From positions 62,001 through 126,000 of the forward strand of contig CAJTEE010000002.1 of NCBI GenBank assembly GCA_910575275.1: DNA of 64,000 nt, given 5' to 3'. A program made the position numbers and the translations under genes. Source of the stretch: Lachnospiraceae bacterium. Lineage in GTDB: Bacteria > Bacillota > Clostridia > Lachnospirales > Lachnospiraceae. Below, in pieces: positions 8,295 through 17,363 of this stretch; the first letter of the stretch is position 1; every line of letters starts with the position of its first letter. The notes beneath the pieces are model-generated. The model was not told the DNA's origin. It saw nothing but the letters and a program-made list of their open reading frames with translations, and ran no database searches.

Positions 8295-8967
8295 GCATGA
8301 CCCGTTGAACCTTGAAAAACAGCAGGACAGGCTCCTGCTCATAGTCAGTATGTAAGTGACTGCATCCTGCATCAGCCATTCCACGCCACGACTGCCTGCA
8401 GCCAGGAACAGCGCAAGAGGGCGGGCAGTAAGGCGGTCATGCCGCCTGATAATACGGCACAGATTTTCAAGAAATGTACCAGGCAGGAACCGGCGCCGGC
8501 CACATTCCTTCACGGAATGAGGGCGCAAAACAGACCGGTATGGGCTTTTCCTTTTCCTATGGGATGAGATATTCAAAGGAGATTTCCCGTTGCCGCCGCT
8601 TATCCCTGTCACGCCATGCGCTGACAGAGCAGGAAGCCTTTATTAATTATATTTCCAATTCGGATATTTATAGGTATGAGATACCCTTATTCACGGTGTT
8701 TCTTGGAACCTAAATCATGAGTAGGGGGCTGACTCTAATTTTTATGCAAAAAGTTATCTCAGGAGATTGATACAGAGATCAAGATATGCGGCCGCTTTCG
8801 CTGACTTTTTTCAACGAAAGCGGTCTTTGCCGCGGCTTGGCAGGAATGAGAGCAGAGAAAGACTTCTTTTCATAAAATTTTTGATTATTTTGCACAAAAG
8901 ACTACCATTTTACTCCATTTTGTGATAGAATTTTACCAACAGTATATTTATTTCAGGGGGAAATATT
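8295..8967. other. Gap without a supported gene; hairpin and glgC leader
   Basis: The first 400 bases carry only short frames with no recognisable protein or ribosome site. A hairpin with arms CCGCTTTCG (8792-8800) and CGAAAGCGG (8815-8823) lies 145 bp before glgC and has no U tract, so it is not an obvious terminator. The last 100 bases are AT-rich and must contain the glgC promoter; TAGAAT at 8926-8931 could be its -10 box. No riboswitch recognised. Confidence 0.35.
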
Positions 8968-10176
8968 ATGGCTAAAGAAATGATTGCAATGCTTCTTGCC
9001 GGCGGCCAGGGCTCCCGCCTCTATGCTTTGACACAAAAGCTGGCGAAACCAGCGGTTCCTTTTGGCGGAAAGTACCGGATTATCGACTTTCCACTGTCGA
9101 ACTGCGTAAACTCCGGCATTGATACGGTGGGGATTCTCACGCAGTATCAGCCGATGGTGCTGAATGAATACATAGGCAACGGCCAGCCCTGGGATCTGGA
9201 TCGCCTTTACGGCGGCGTCCATGTCCTTCCGCCGTATCAGCAGGCCTCCGGCTCCGACTGGTATAAGGGAACGGCAAACGCGATTTACCAGAATATTCCG
9301 TTTATCGAGCGCTACAATCCGCAGTATGTGATCATTCTTTCCGGGGATCAGATCTGTAAGCAGGATTACAGTGATTTCCTGCGTTTCCATAAGGAAAAGA
9401 ACGCGGAATTCAGCGTGGCTGTCATGGAGGTGCCGTGGGAGGAGGCATCCCGCTTCGGACTCATGGTAGCCGACGAAAATGACAAGATCACGGAATTTCA
9501 GGAGAAGCCGAAGAATCCCAAGTCAAATCTGGCGTCCATGGGGATCTATATTTTCAACTGGGATATTTTAAGGAAATATCTGGTCGAGGATGAGGCAGAC
9601 CCGAATTCCGAAAATGATTTTGGAAACAATATCATTCCCAATCTGCTTCGGGATGGACGGAATATGTACGCGTACCACTTTGACGGCTATTGGAAGGACG
9701 TCGGGACGATCTCCTCACTCTGGGAGGCCAATATGGAGGTCCTGGATCCGGAGAACAGCGGCATCAACATTTTTGACGAGAACTGGAAGATCTACAGCCG
9801 CAACAGCGGTATGACGGGCCATAAGCTGGGCGCGGATGCGGTTGTGGAAAATTCGATGATTACCGACGGCTGCCGGGTTCACGGGAGCATCAGGCACTCG
9901 ATCCTCTTTGCCGGTGTGAAGGTCGAGGCGGGCGCGAGAGTGGAGGATGCAGTCGTCATGGGCGGCACGGTCATCAAGGCCGGTGCGGTCGTGGAGCACT
10001 GTATCATTGCGGAAAATGTGGTGATCGGGGAGAATGCCGTGGTGGGCGCGATGCCCACGGAGGGCCAGAAGGGCGTTGCGACGGTCGGTTCGGGCGTCGT
10101 AATCGGCGCGGGCGCGAAGATCGGCCCGGATGCCATGATCAATAAAAATGTAGAAGGCGGTGAAGAAAGATGGTAA
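8968..10176 (+). CDS. glgC: Glucose-1-phosphate adenylyltransferase, catalytic subunit
   Basis: A 402-aa enzyme that makes ADP-glucose from ATP and glucose-1-phosphate, the committed step of glycogen synthesis. The nucleotide loop LAGGQGSRL is near residues 10-18, followed by [31 protein letters not shown] is the metal/substrate site, [10 protein letters not shown] the sugar-binding region, and a left-handed beta-helix of hexapeptide repeats fills the last 130 residues. Start ATG follows a GGGGG site. It overlaps glgD by 7 bases, so the two are translationally coupled. Confidence 0.97.
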   Translation: MAKEMIAMLLAGGQGSRLYALTQKLAKPAVPFGGKYRIIDFPLSNCVNSGIDTVGILTQYQPMVLNEYIGNGQPWDLDRLYGGVHVLPPYQQASGSDWYKGTANAIYQNIPFIERYNPQYVIILSGDQICKQDYSDFLRFHKEKNAEFSVAVMEVPWEEASRFGLMVADENDKITEFQEKPKNPKSNLASMGIYIFNWDILRKYLVEDEADPNSENDFGNNIIPNLLRDGRNMYAYHFDGYWKDVGTISSLWEANMEVLDPENSGINIFDENWKIYSRNSGMTGHKLGADAVVENSMITDGCRVHGSIRHSILFAGVKVEAGARVEDAVVMGGTVIKAGAVVEHCIIAENVVIGENAVVGAMPTEGQKGVATVGSGVVIGAGAKIGPDAMINKNVEGGEERW

Positions 10177-11309
10177 ATTCCAACGCAGATGCACTGGGCA
10201 TCATTTTCCCAAACAGCTATGACAGTCTTGTACCGGAGTTGGTCAGCGAACGCCTGATGGCGTCGATTCCGTTTGCGGGCCGCTATCGTATGGTGGACTT
10301 TATCCTATCCAGTATGGTAAACTGCGGAATTGACAATGTTTCGATCATCGTCCGGAAAAATTACCATTCCCTGATGGACCATTTAGGCTCGGGCCGTGAG
10401 TGGGACCTGACAAGGAAGAACGGGGGACTCAATATCGTCCCACCGTTTGCGGAGAAGAATATCAAGATCTATAACGGCCGCGTGGAGGCGCTTGCGAGTA
10501 TCATCCCCTTCCTCCAGGATCAAAAGGAAAAATATGTGGTGATGGCCGACGCCAATATTGCCGCCAATTTTGATTTCCGTGCGCTGATTGATGCACATGT
10601 CGCGAGCGGGGCCGATGTCACGATCGCCTACACGGAGGATGTACTTCCGGAAGCCGAGAAAGAGGAGGATTTAAGCAGGGACTTCTTTTACACACTGAAG
10701 CTTGACGGGACGCGTGTGGAAAAGATTTATGTAAATCTTAAAGAGGACGGACCTCAGAATTTCTCGATGAATATTTATGTCATCGACCGTGAGCTTTTGA
10801 TCAACCAGATCCATACGGCGTTTGTCCGCGGCTATGTATACTTTGAGCGTGATATCCTGGCTCCGCGCCTGGACCGGTTCAATGTACAGGCGTTCAAATA
10901 TGAGGGCTACGCGGCCAGGATCACCAATATGCGCAGTTACTTTGAGGAAAATATGAAGCTGTTGGATGATCAGAATCTGGACGCCCTATTTGAGGGAAAT
11001 CCGATCTATACCAAGATCCGTGACGACAACCCGACACGCTACATAAACGGTTCAAAGGGGACAAACATTCTGGTGGCCGACGGCTGTGTGATCGAGGGCG
11101 AAGTGGAAAACAGCATCCTGTTCAGGGGCGTCAAGGTCAAGAAGGGCGCAAAGGTCAAAAACTGTATCCTGATGCAGGATACGGAGATCGGCGAAAACGC
11201 CAATGTGGAATATGTGATTACAGATAAGAATGCGACGATCTCCGCCGGAAAGGAGATTAAGGGAACCGACACGTTCCAGGTCTTTGTGGCGAAGTATCAG
11301 ACGGTTTGA
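10170..11309 (+). CDS. glgD: ADP-glucose pyrophosphorylase regulatory subunit
   Basis: A 379-aa GlgC paralogue. The N-terminal GGxGxRL loop is replaced by [18 protein letters not shown], the mark of GlgD, which in Firmicutes forms hetero-oligomers with GlgC and raises its activity but is poorly catalytic alone. The [10 protein letters not shown] segment and the C-terminal hexapeptide helix are kept. It starts inside the glgC stop region. The stop at 11307-11309 is followed 20 bp later by a 166-bp inverted-end repeat. Confidence 0.95.
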   Translation: MVNSNADALGIIFPNSYDSLVPELVSERLMASIPFAGRYRMVDFILSSMVNCGIDNVSIIVRKNYHSLMDHLGSGREWDLTRKNGGLNIVPPFAEKNIKIYNGRVEALASIIPFLQDQKEKYVVMADANIAANFDFRALIDAHVASGADVTIAYTEDVLPEAEKEEDLSRDFFYTLKLDGTRVEKIYVNLKEDGPQNFSMNIYVIDRELLINQIHTAFVRGYVYFERDILAPRLDRFNVQAFKYEGYAARITNMRSYFEENMKLLDDQNLDALFEGNPIYTKIRDDNPTRYINGSKGTNILVADGCVIEGEVENSILFRGVKVKKGAKVKNCILMQDTEIGENANVEYVITDKNATISAGKEIKGTDTFQVFVAKYQTV

Positions 11310-11329
11310 GACGTGTGACCCGGAGCGTG

Positions 11330-11495
11330 CTAGAGCGTGTCTGAAAATTGCATTCCGTCAGATGTGCGTCACAGTTTGTGGAAAATTTGGTCCGAATGAG
11401 GGAGGCGTAGAGGGCTGCGTTGACCGAATGAGGGCAAAATTTCCCGCAAAGTGGGGCGTGCAGGTGGCGGGAATGAATTTTCAGACACGCTCTAG
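11330..11495. repeat. 166-bp MITE-like element with inverted ends, copy 1
   Basis: The element begins and ends with CTAG and has near-perfect terminal inverted repeats. Both ends read CTAGAGCGTGTCTGAAAATT going inward, then GCATTCC or CATTCCC. The reverse complement aligns along its whole length with the copy at 40785-40950, which is also exactly 166 bp. It encodes nothing convincing. CTAG could be the duplicated target or part of the end. It separates glgD from the glycosyltransferase cluster. Confidence 0.8.
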
Positions 11496-11600
11496 TCCGT
11501 CAGACTGAAAGCGCGCAAAAGGGGCGCCGGAGAGGGAGAGTGTTTCGGCTGCGGTGCCCCGCGGCACGAGAAAGCGCCGGCGGAAAGGAGAGACATTCCG

Positions 11601-12920
11601 ATGGAGAAAAACACGGTGCGGACGGTTCTTGTCTATGGAATCCCGGCCTACGGGCACCTTTATGCGGGCCTTTTTCTGGCGGGGCGGCTTTCAAAACGGG
11701 GCGTGCGGGTCGTCTATTATTCGACGGAAGTGTTCCGGCGGGAGATCGAGGCGAACGGCTGTGCGTTCCGGGCCTATCCGTTTCGGCAGGAGGAGCTTGA
11801 CCTGCGGGATGGGGCCAGGCTTTTGCGGCTGTACCGCGTGATTTTAGAATTTACGGATGCCATGCTTTTTGATCTTTTAAAGGAAGCGGAAGCTCTGCAG
11901 CCGCAGGCGGTGGTGTTTGATTCTCTCGCCCTGTGGGGGAGGGCCGTGAGTGGGCGGCTTTGTATCCCCGGATATGCGTTGTACCATATCGCGGCGATCA
12001 GGCGGCCGTTTGATGCGGGCTTTTTTTCGTATGCGGAAAACTTTTTAAACGGATTTTTTGCGGACGCGGCGGAGCTTGTGCCTGCCCTGTGGGCCCGGGG
12101 CAGATTAAAAAGGCGGTACAGGCTTGGGCAGCTTGGCCTGCTGCCTGTTCTGATGAACCAGGGGACACGAAATCTTGCCGTGTATTCCAGACGGTTTCAG
12201 CCGGGAGGCCGTCTGTTCGGGAAAAAATGGCTGTTTTTGGGGCCGCTTTCCATACACAGGAAAGCTTTGACGGAGGCAGACCGGACGCTGCCGTGTGGTC
12301 CGCTCATTTATGTTTCTCTGGGGACAATTTTTAACCGAAATGCCGATCTGCTGCATGCGCTTGTCAAAGCCTTCGGCTCCGGCAGTATGCCGGTGGTGCT
12401 GGTGTGGGATATGGCGGAGGCCGGACAGATAAGGCTCCCGTCTAACTTTACTGTGCGGCGGTTTGTAGATCAGAGAGCCGTTTTAAAGCGTGCGGCCCTG
12501 TTTATCACGGCCGGGGGACTGAACAGCATCCATGAGGCTCTGTATTACGGCGTGCCGTGTCTGTTCTGCCCGCAGCAGGGAGAGCAGGCCATAAACGCGA
12601 GGCGGTTTGAGAGGCTGGGATTCGGAAAAATCCTTTGCGAGCCAGGGCGGCTGCGCGAGGAGGCGAAGGAGGCGTTTTCGCTTCCTCTGCGGTGGGACGA
12701 GGAGATCAGAAAAAAGCTTGTACAAATCCGGACAGAGAGAGTGCTGCGGCTTCTGGGGGGCGGGCCCAAAGGAGAAGGGAAAAGACGCAGGCTGGCCGGG
12801 GCACAGGGCCCGGCCAGCTGCGGGCAAAGAACCGGGCGAGGGGGGGGTATGGTCAGGGACAAAAAACCGGAGGTATTTAGAGAGGGGCAGACATGGAGGG
12901 AAAGAAAGAGACTGTTTTAG
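11601..12920 (+). CDS. MGT/UGT-type glycosyltransferase (family 1, GT-B fold)
   Basis: A 439-aa GT-B enzyme like macrolide and UDP-glucuronosyl transferases. The N-domain opens GIPAYGHLYAGLFLAGRL (acceptor side), the linker gives IYVSLGTIFNRN, and the donor-binding C-domain has FITAGGLNSIHEALYYGVP and a PQQGEQAINARR segment close to the family signature. It should attach a sugar from a nucleotide donor to a small hydrophobic acceptor. The last 50 residues are low-complexity and include a run of eight G at 12840-12847. It overlaps the next gene by 28 bases, so it belongs to the 11601-17015 cluster. Confidence 0.88.
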   Translation: MEKNTVRTVLVYGIPAYGHLYAGLFLAGRLSKRGVRVVYYSTEVFRREIEANGCAFRAYPFRQEELDLRDGARLLRLYRVILEFTDAMLFDLLKEAEALQPQAVVFDSLALWGRAVSGRLCIPGYALYHIAAIRRPFDAGFFSYAENFLNGFFADAAELVPALWARGRLKRRYRLGQLGLLPVLMNQGTRNLAVYSRRFQPGGRLFGKKWLFLGPLSIHRKALTEADRTLPCGPLIYVSLGTIFNRNADLLHALVKAFGSGSMPVVLVWDMAEAGQIRLPSNFTVRRFVDQRAVLKRAALFITAGGLNSIHEALYYGVPCLFCPQQGEQAINARRFERLGFGKILCEPGRLREEAKEAFSLPLRWDEEIRKKLVQIRTERVLRLLGGGPKGEGKRRRLAGAQGPASCGQRTGRGGGMVRDKKPEVFREGQTWRERKRLF

Positions 12921-14731
12921 TGACCGGAGCCACGGGCTTTTTGGGGGAATACCTAATAAAGCGCCTGCTCCGTGAATACCGGGTCCTGGCGATGGGACGA
13001 AACCGGGAACGGGGGCGCTTTCTCGCGTCGCTTGGAGCCGTATTCTGCGAGGGAGACTTTACGGAGGCGAAGCAGTGCGCCGGGTATGTCAAGGAGGCCG
13101 ATTACGTGATCCATGCGGGGGCTCTCTCATCCGTATGGGGCGCATGGGAGGAATTCTACCGGACCAATGTGCTGGGGACAAAAACGATTCTGCGGCTTTG
13201 CAGGAAATACGGCGTCAAACGGCTGGTTTATGTCTCCTCGCCGAGCGTGTATTCCGGTACGCGGGACCGCCTGGAGATCAAAGAGGAGCAGGCGCCAAAG
13301 AAAAATACGCTGAATCATTACATCCGCTCGAAGCTTTTGGCCGAGAAGCTTCTGCTTCGCCAGAAGGAGGTGCCGGTCGTAATCCTGCGGCCGCGCGGCC
13401 TGATTGGCGTCGGCGATACGAGCCTGGTGCCGAGGCTTTTGCGGGCCAACCGGACGATCGGGATTCCGCTGTTTCGGGGAGGGAAAAACCTTGTGGATAT
13501 GACCAGCGTGGAAAATGCGGCGCTGGCCTGTCATCTGGCTTTAACTGCAAAAGGCGCGGAAGGCGGGATTTTTAATATCACGAACGGAGAACCGGCGGAA
13601 TTTAAGGAGCTGCTGGAGCAGTTTTTGACGGCGGCCGGGGAGAGTCCTCATTACCGGCGCCTGCCGTTTCGTGCGCTTTACTGTGCGGCTGCCGTCTTGG
13701 AGAAGGGATACCGGCTTTTTCGAGTCAAGGGGGAACCGCCGCTTACGCGGTATACGGTCTGTATGCTGGCCTTTTCGCAGACGATGGACATCAGCCGTGC
13801 GAGGAAGCTCCTGGGCTATCGGCCGGAGAAAACATTAGAGGAATCTATTCGGGAATATGGGGAATGGTATCGGAAGGGTTCGGCTGATCCGCTGCCGCCT
13901 GCGTTCCCCGATCCGCCCGGCCTGATAACGGCTGCCCGTATCTGCCATTGCGGCTTCTGCATCAATGATCTGGCACGCATGTTCCGCGGGCGGTCCTCCG
14001 AGAAGAGGAGGTTCCCCGCGGGGGTTGTATTGCTTACGCATAAACGCCTCGGAACGATTGTATATGATACAGGCTATTCTGAGCAGATTTTACATGGCGG
14101 CCCTCTCCTTAAGCTGTACTGCCTTTTGAATCCGGTCTCCGTGACAAGGGAACAAACGATTGTCCGGCAGCTTGAGAAAAGAGGGATTCCGGCGGGGAGT
14201 GCAAAGCATGTAATCCTGTCACATGCGCATCCGGATCATGTCGGCGGACTCTCACTGATTCCCGGCTATACGCTGACGGCTTTTCCAGAGACGCTTGCGG
14301 CCGCTAAAAAATCGTCCCTTTTGAAGCTTTCCTTCAGGGAGCTTCTGCCTCCCGCAGGTCATATCCTGGCAGAACGAAAGCCGCAGAACCGCCTGTATGA
14401 GCATTTCCTGTGCCGGTATTTTGAGGAAGTATACGATCTGTTTGACGACGGGAGCGTGATCGGAGTGCGCCTTCCCGGCCATTGCGACGGGCAGCTCGGA
14501 CTGTGGCTGCCGGATCAGTCGCTGTTTTTGGCGGCGGATGCCTGCTGGGGAACGGATCTGCTGGAGGACACGCCGCGGATGCGACTTCTTGCGCGCCTGA
14601 TCCAGAACGATTTTGCCGCCTATCGGGACACGGTGCGGCGGCTTTGCCGTTTGAAACACGATTATCCAAGGATACGAATCATATGTTCGCATGATGGGGG
14701 GAAGGAGCAGATCCATGGCGAGGGTCTTTGA
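12893..14731 (+). CDS. Fusion of 3-beta-HSD-like SDR and metallo-beta-lactamase-fold hydrolase
   Basis: A 612-aa two-domain protein. Residues 5-330 are an extended SDR with TGATGFLG (11-18), VSSPSVYSG and the YxxxK pair Tyr143/Lys147, close to 3-beta-hydroxysteroid dehydrogenase/OleD-type reductases. Residues 345-612 are a metallo-beta-lactamase fold: HAHPDH at 444-449, His530, Asp549 and His600 make a complete two-metal site. No frame break lies between the halves. A reductase joined to a hydrolase suggests consecutive steps on one substrate, for example ketone reduction and ester or lactone opening (inference). It overlaps the genes on both sides. Confidence 0.88.
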   Translation: MEGKKETVLVTGATGFLGEYLIKRLLREYRVLAMGRNRERGRFLASLGAVFCEGDFTEAKQCAGYVKEADYVIHAGALSSVWGAWEEFYRTNVLGTKTILRLCRKYGVKRLVYVSSPSVYSGTRDRLEIKEEQAPKKNTLNHYIRSKLLAEKLLLRQKEVPVVILRPRGLIGVGDTSLVPRLLRANRTIGIPLFRGGKNLVDMTSVENAALACHLALTAKGAEGGIFNITNGEPAEFKELLEQFLTAAGESPHYRRLPFRALYCAAAVLEKGYRLFRVKGEPPLTRYTVCMLAFSQTMDISRARKLLGYRPEKTLEESIREYGEWYRKGSADPLPPAFPDPPGLITAARICHCGFCINDLARMFRGRSSEKRRFPAGVVLLTHKRLGTIVYDTGYSEQILHGGPLLKLYCLLNPVSVTREQTIVRQLEKRGIPAGSAKHVILSHAHPDHVGGLSLIPGYTLTAFPETLAAAKKSSLLKLSFRELLPPAGHILAERKPQNRLYEHFLCRYFEEVYDLFDDGSVIGVRLPGHCDGQLGLWLPDQSLFLAADACWGTDLLEDTPRMRLLARLIQNDFAAYRDTVRRLCRLKHDYPRIRIICSHDGGKEQIHGEGL

Positions 14732-16019
14732 TGTCCTGAAATACTATCTGTACTACAAATACCGGCCGAGAGAGAAAAGTCGGGAGGCGGTCAGAAGAAG
14801 GCAGGAAAGGCGGCTTAGGCGGCACCTTGCGTATGTGGCAGGCCATTCGCCCGTGTACAGGGGGCTTAAGAGGCTCGAGGACTATCCGAAGACGGACAAG
14901 GCATTCATGACGGAGCAGTTCGACCGGCTGAATACGGCCGGAATCGGCAGGGAGGAGGCGGAACGCTTTGCCGTGCAGGCGGAACGGGACAGGGAATTTT
15001 CGCCGAAGCTTCGCGGGGTCACGGTGGGTTTAAGCTCAGGCACGTCGGGGCAGCGGGGAATCTTCCTGGTGTCGGAGAAGGAAGCGGCGAGATGGGCCGG
15101 GTATGTACTGGCAAAATTTCTGCCGGGCAGTATCCTGGGCCGGCATTCTATTGCCTTCTTCATGCGGGCGGACAGCAATCTCTATCAGGCGGTCAACACG
15201 GGGCGGATCCAGATGTGCTTTTTCGATCTTTCGAAGGACATGCGCGTACACATGGAAAAACTGCAGGCGCTCGCCCCTGAGATCCTTGTAGGGCAGCCGT
15301 CTGTGCTGCTTGTGCTGGCTGGGGAAAAGAAGGCCGGCCGGCTTACGCTTTCGCCGCGGATGGTGATCTCCATTGCGGAGGTGCTGGAGAAGGAGGATGA
15401 GGCGCGGCTTAGGGAGGCGTTTTGCCTACCAGTCATCCATCAGGTCTATCAGTGTACCGAGGGATTTCTGGCTTCCACCTGCTGCTTCGGGACGCTGCAT
15501 ATCAATGAAGACATCGTGCGGATTGAGCGGGAATATCTCGATGAGAAACGGTTTGTGCCCGTGGTGACGGATTTTGAGAGGAAGCTGCAGCCGGTCATCC
15601 GCTATCGTCTGAACGATATCCTCGTGGAAAAACCGGGTGGCTGCCTTTGCGGGAGTCCGCATCTGGCCCTGGAAAAGATCGAGGGGAGAGAGGATGACGT
15701 CTTTTGCTTTCCGGGCCTTACAGGCGGCGAGCGGAGCGTCTTTCCGGATTTTATCAGGAGATGTTTCCTGTTTGCGGAAGGAGAGGAGCCGGTCTGGAAG
15801 GCAGGGCCAGGCGATTACCGCATCGTGCAGAGGGCGGATGGGACGCTTGCGGTATATGCGGATCTGACAAAGGCCGGAGAGCGGCGGGTACAGGAGGAGC
15901 TTTCAAGGCTTTCCGCGGAGAGCAGCTTTGTGCTGCCGCCCGTGGACTTTTTGCCGTATGGCAGGGAGTCGGGGAGAAAGCTAAAACGGGTGGAGCGTAT
16001 TCGTCAGAAGGAGATGTAA
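14715..16019 (+). CDS. Adenylate-forming enzyme, PaaK/CapK/F390-synthetase-like
   Basis: A 434-aa enzyme of the ANL superfamily branch that includes phenylacetate-CoA ligase and F390-synthetase-related proteins. It has the phosphate-binding loop SSGTSGQRG (107-115), the YQCTEGF motif and the YRLND adenylate motif. It should activate a carboxylic acid with ATP; whether the acceptor is CoA, an ACP or an internal nucleophile is unknown. ATG 14715 follows GAAGGAG at ideal spacing and lies 17 bases before the end of the preceding gene, so the two are coupled. Confidence 0.85.
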   Translation: MARVFDVLKYYLYYKYRPREKSREAVRRRQERRLRRHLAYVAGHSPVYRGLKRLEDYPKTDKAFMTEQFDRLNTAGIGREEAERFAVQAERDREFSPKLRGVTVGLSSGTSGQRGIFLVSEKEAARWAGYVLAKFLPGSILGRHSIAFFMRADSNLYQAVNTGRIQMCFFDLSKDMRVHMEKLQALAPEILVGQPSVLLVLAGEKKAGRLTLSPRMVISIAEVLEKEDEARLREAFCLPVIHQVYQCTEGFLASTCCFGTLHINEDIVRIEREYLDEKRFVPVVTDFERKLQPVIRYRLNDILVEKPGGCLCGSPHLALEKIEGREDDVFCFPGLTGGERSVFPDFIRRCFLFAEGEEPVWKAGPGDYRIVQRADGTLAVYADLTKAGERRVQEELSRLSAESSFVLPPVDFLPYGRESGRKLKRVERIRQKEM

Positions 16020-16073
16020 GGGGGCCAAAGGACAGCCGGGCGGCTGCCAAACGGAAGCGGAGGAGATAAGAAT

Positions 16074-17015
16074 ATGAAGGAACGAAGGATAAAAATAGCC
16101 GGTATGGGCCGTGCGCTGGCAGGAGAGAGGCTGGAATTTGACGGGCAGACACGGTATCGCCTGCGCGCGGATGAGACGCTTCTGGATCTGGAGGAACGGG
16201 CGGCCGGACAGGCACTTGAGGCGGCCAGCATAAAGATTCAGGATGTGGACTGCATTGTATGTGCGACCGCAACACCCCTGCAGGCGATCCCCTGCAATGC
16301 GGCGCTCCTGCATGAGCGCATGGCAAAGGGGTTAGAAACGCCGGCCATGGATATCAATACGACCTGCACAAGCTTTATCACGGCGCTTGATGTGATGGCG
16401 TGTATGGTTGAAGCGGGGCGGTATGAGCGTGTGCTGATCGTTTCCGGGGATATGGCCTCGGCGGCTCTCAATCCGAACCAGAAGGAGAGCTTTGAACTGT
16501 TTTCCGACGCCGCGGCGGCCTGCGTGCTCCTGCGATCCGGGGAGGGAGAAGGCTCCGCGGTTCTCTATAGCAGCCAGAGAACCTGGTCGGAGGGCGCGCA
16601 TGACACGGAGATCCGGGGCGGCTGCGGCCTCATGACGGCGTTTTGCATGAACGGGGAAAACCGGGAAGACTACTATTTTGACATGAAGGGAAAAAAGATT
16701 TTGAAGCTGTGCGCAAAGAAGCTGCCGCCGTTTATAGATGCGTGCTTGAAAGAGGCAGAAATTGACCGGTCCGAAATCCGGCTCGTGATCCCGCACCAGG
16801 CAAGCCGGGCGCTGGGCGTCATCATGCCGCGGCTTGGCTTTCCCAAGGGGACGTACTTCGACCGCGTGGAACGCTATGGCAACATGGTCTCGGCATCGGT
16901 CCCGTACGCTTTAAGCGAGGCCATTAACGAGGAACTCATCCGGCGGGGTGAGCTGGTGCTACTCATCGGGACGGCAGCTGGGCTTACGAGTAATTTCCTG
17001 CTGCTCCGGTACTAA
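16074..17015 (+). CDS. 3-oxoacyl-ACP synthase III-like condensing enzyme
   Basis: A 313-aa thiolase-fold enzyme with the complete KAS III triad: Cys98 in NTTCTSF, His241 in IPHQAS and Asn270 in YGNMVSAS. It should carry out a Claisen-type condensation of an acyl thioester. It is not the usual fabH setting, since no other fatty-acid synthesis genes and no ACP are near. The partners are an SDR, a metallo-hydrolase, an adenylating enzyme and a glycosyltransferase. This mix recalls OleA/OleC/OleD head-to-head condensation, here with a sugar-transfer step. Last gene of the cluster. Confidence 0.88.
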   Translation: MKERRIKIAGMGRALAGERLEFDGQTRYRLRADETLLDLEERAAGQALEAASIKIQDVDCIVCATATPLQAIPCNAALLHERMAKGLETPAMDINTTCTSFITALDVMACMVEAGRYERVLIVSGDMASAALNPNQKESFELFSDAAAACVLLRSGEGEGSAVLYSSQRTWSEGAHDTEIRGGCGLMTAFCMNGENREDYYFDMKGKKILKLCAKKLPPFIDACLKEAEIDRSEIRLVIPHQASRALGVIMPRLGFPKGTYFDRVERYGNMVSASVPYALSEAINEELIRRGELVLLIGTAAGLTSNFLLLRY

Positions 17016-17043
17016 ATCCATGTATCTATATAAAATGGCTTAA

Positions 17044-17091
17044 AAAGTGGGGCGTGCATCTGACGGAAATGAATTTTCAGACACGCTTTAG
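17044..17091. repeat. Half copy of the 166-bp inverted-end element
   Basis: About 48 bp match the right end of the element at 11330-11495 with few changes, including GGGGCGTGC, GAATTTTCAGACACGC and the terminal TTTAG. The left half is missing. It follows the condensing-enzyme gene and abuts a hairpin cluster. Confidence 0.7.
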
Positions 17092-17099
17092 GCTTGCGA

Positions 17100-17210
17100 G
17101 CAAAAATCCCATTGCCGAAGGCAATTTGCATGGATTTTTGCATGTTGCTGTGAACGGAGTGAACAGTAACTACTGAAATATGACGAATTTCCTGAGGTCA
17201 GGAAATTCGT
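17100..17210. repeat. Hairpin module cluster, order A-B-C
   Basis: Three adjacent inverted repeats. A, 17100-17141: outer arms GCAAAAATCC/GGATTTTTGC with inner ATTGCC/GGCAAT. B, 17144-17170: GTTGCTGT/ACAGTAAC. C, 17183-17210: 13-bp perfect arms from ACGAATTTCCTGA with a 2-nt loop. Related modules recur at 27933-28055, 34298-34324 and 47855-47927. None has a terminator U tract. Confidence 0.7.
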
Positions 17211-17299
17211 AGACGCCGGAGGGCTTGCCAAAACCGGAGAAAAGTATTTAAAAGATTGAGAGAGGGCCGAAAGCGGGATTGCAAACGAAGGTGAAAAAG

Positions 17300-17329
17300 G
17301 TATAGAATCCCCATTATCTGGACAAAGTA
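17300..17329 (+). promoter_or_regulatory. Sigma-G/F-like forespore promoter for spoVAD
   Basis: GTATA at 17300-17304, an 18-bp spacer and CAAAGTA at 17323-17329 match the Bacillus sigma-G consensus (GHATR, 18 bp, CATNHTA) with one mismatch. It lies 34 bp before the spoVAD start, which has an AGGAGGG site. spoVA genes are sigma-G targets in sporulating Firmicutes, so position and sequence agree. Confidence 0.55.
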
Positions 17330-17363
17330 ATACAACAAATGACCAGATAGGAGGGAAGCTTGC

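Noticed and set aside
8226-8612. 128-codon minus-strand frame
   Set aside because: Overlaps the DeoR-like fragment on the other strand, has no recognisable domain and no ribosome site.
11330-11508. Short frames translating the 166-bp element (CLKIAFRQ-type peptides), also near 40853-41035
   Set aside because: The similarity of the two peptides comes from the DNA repeat itself; both strands are open by chance and no ribosome site fits.
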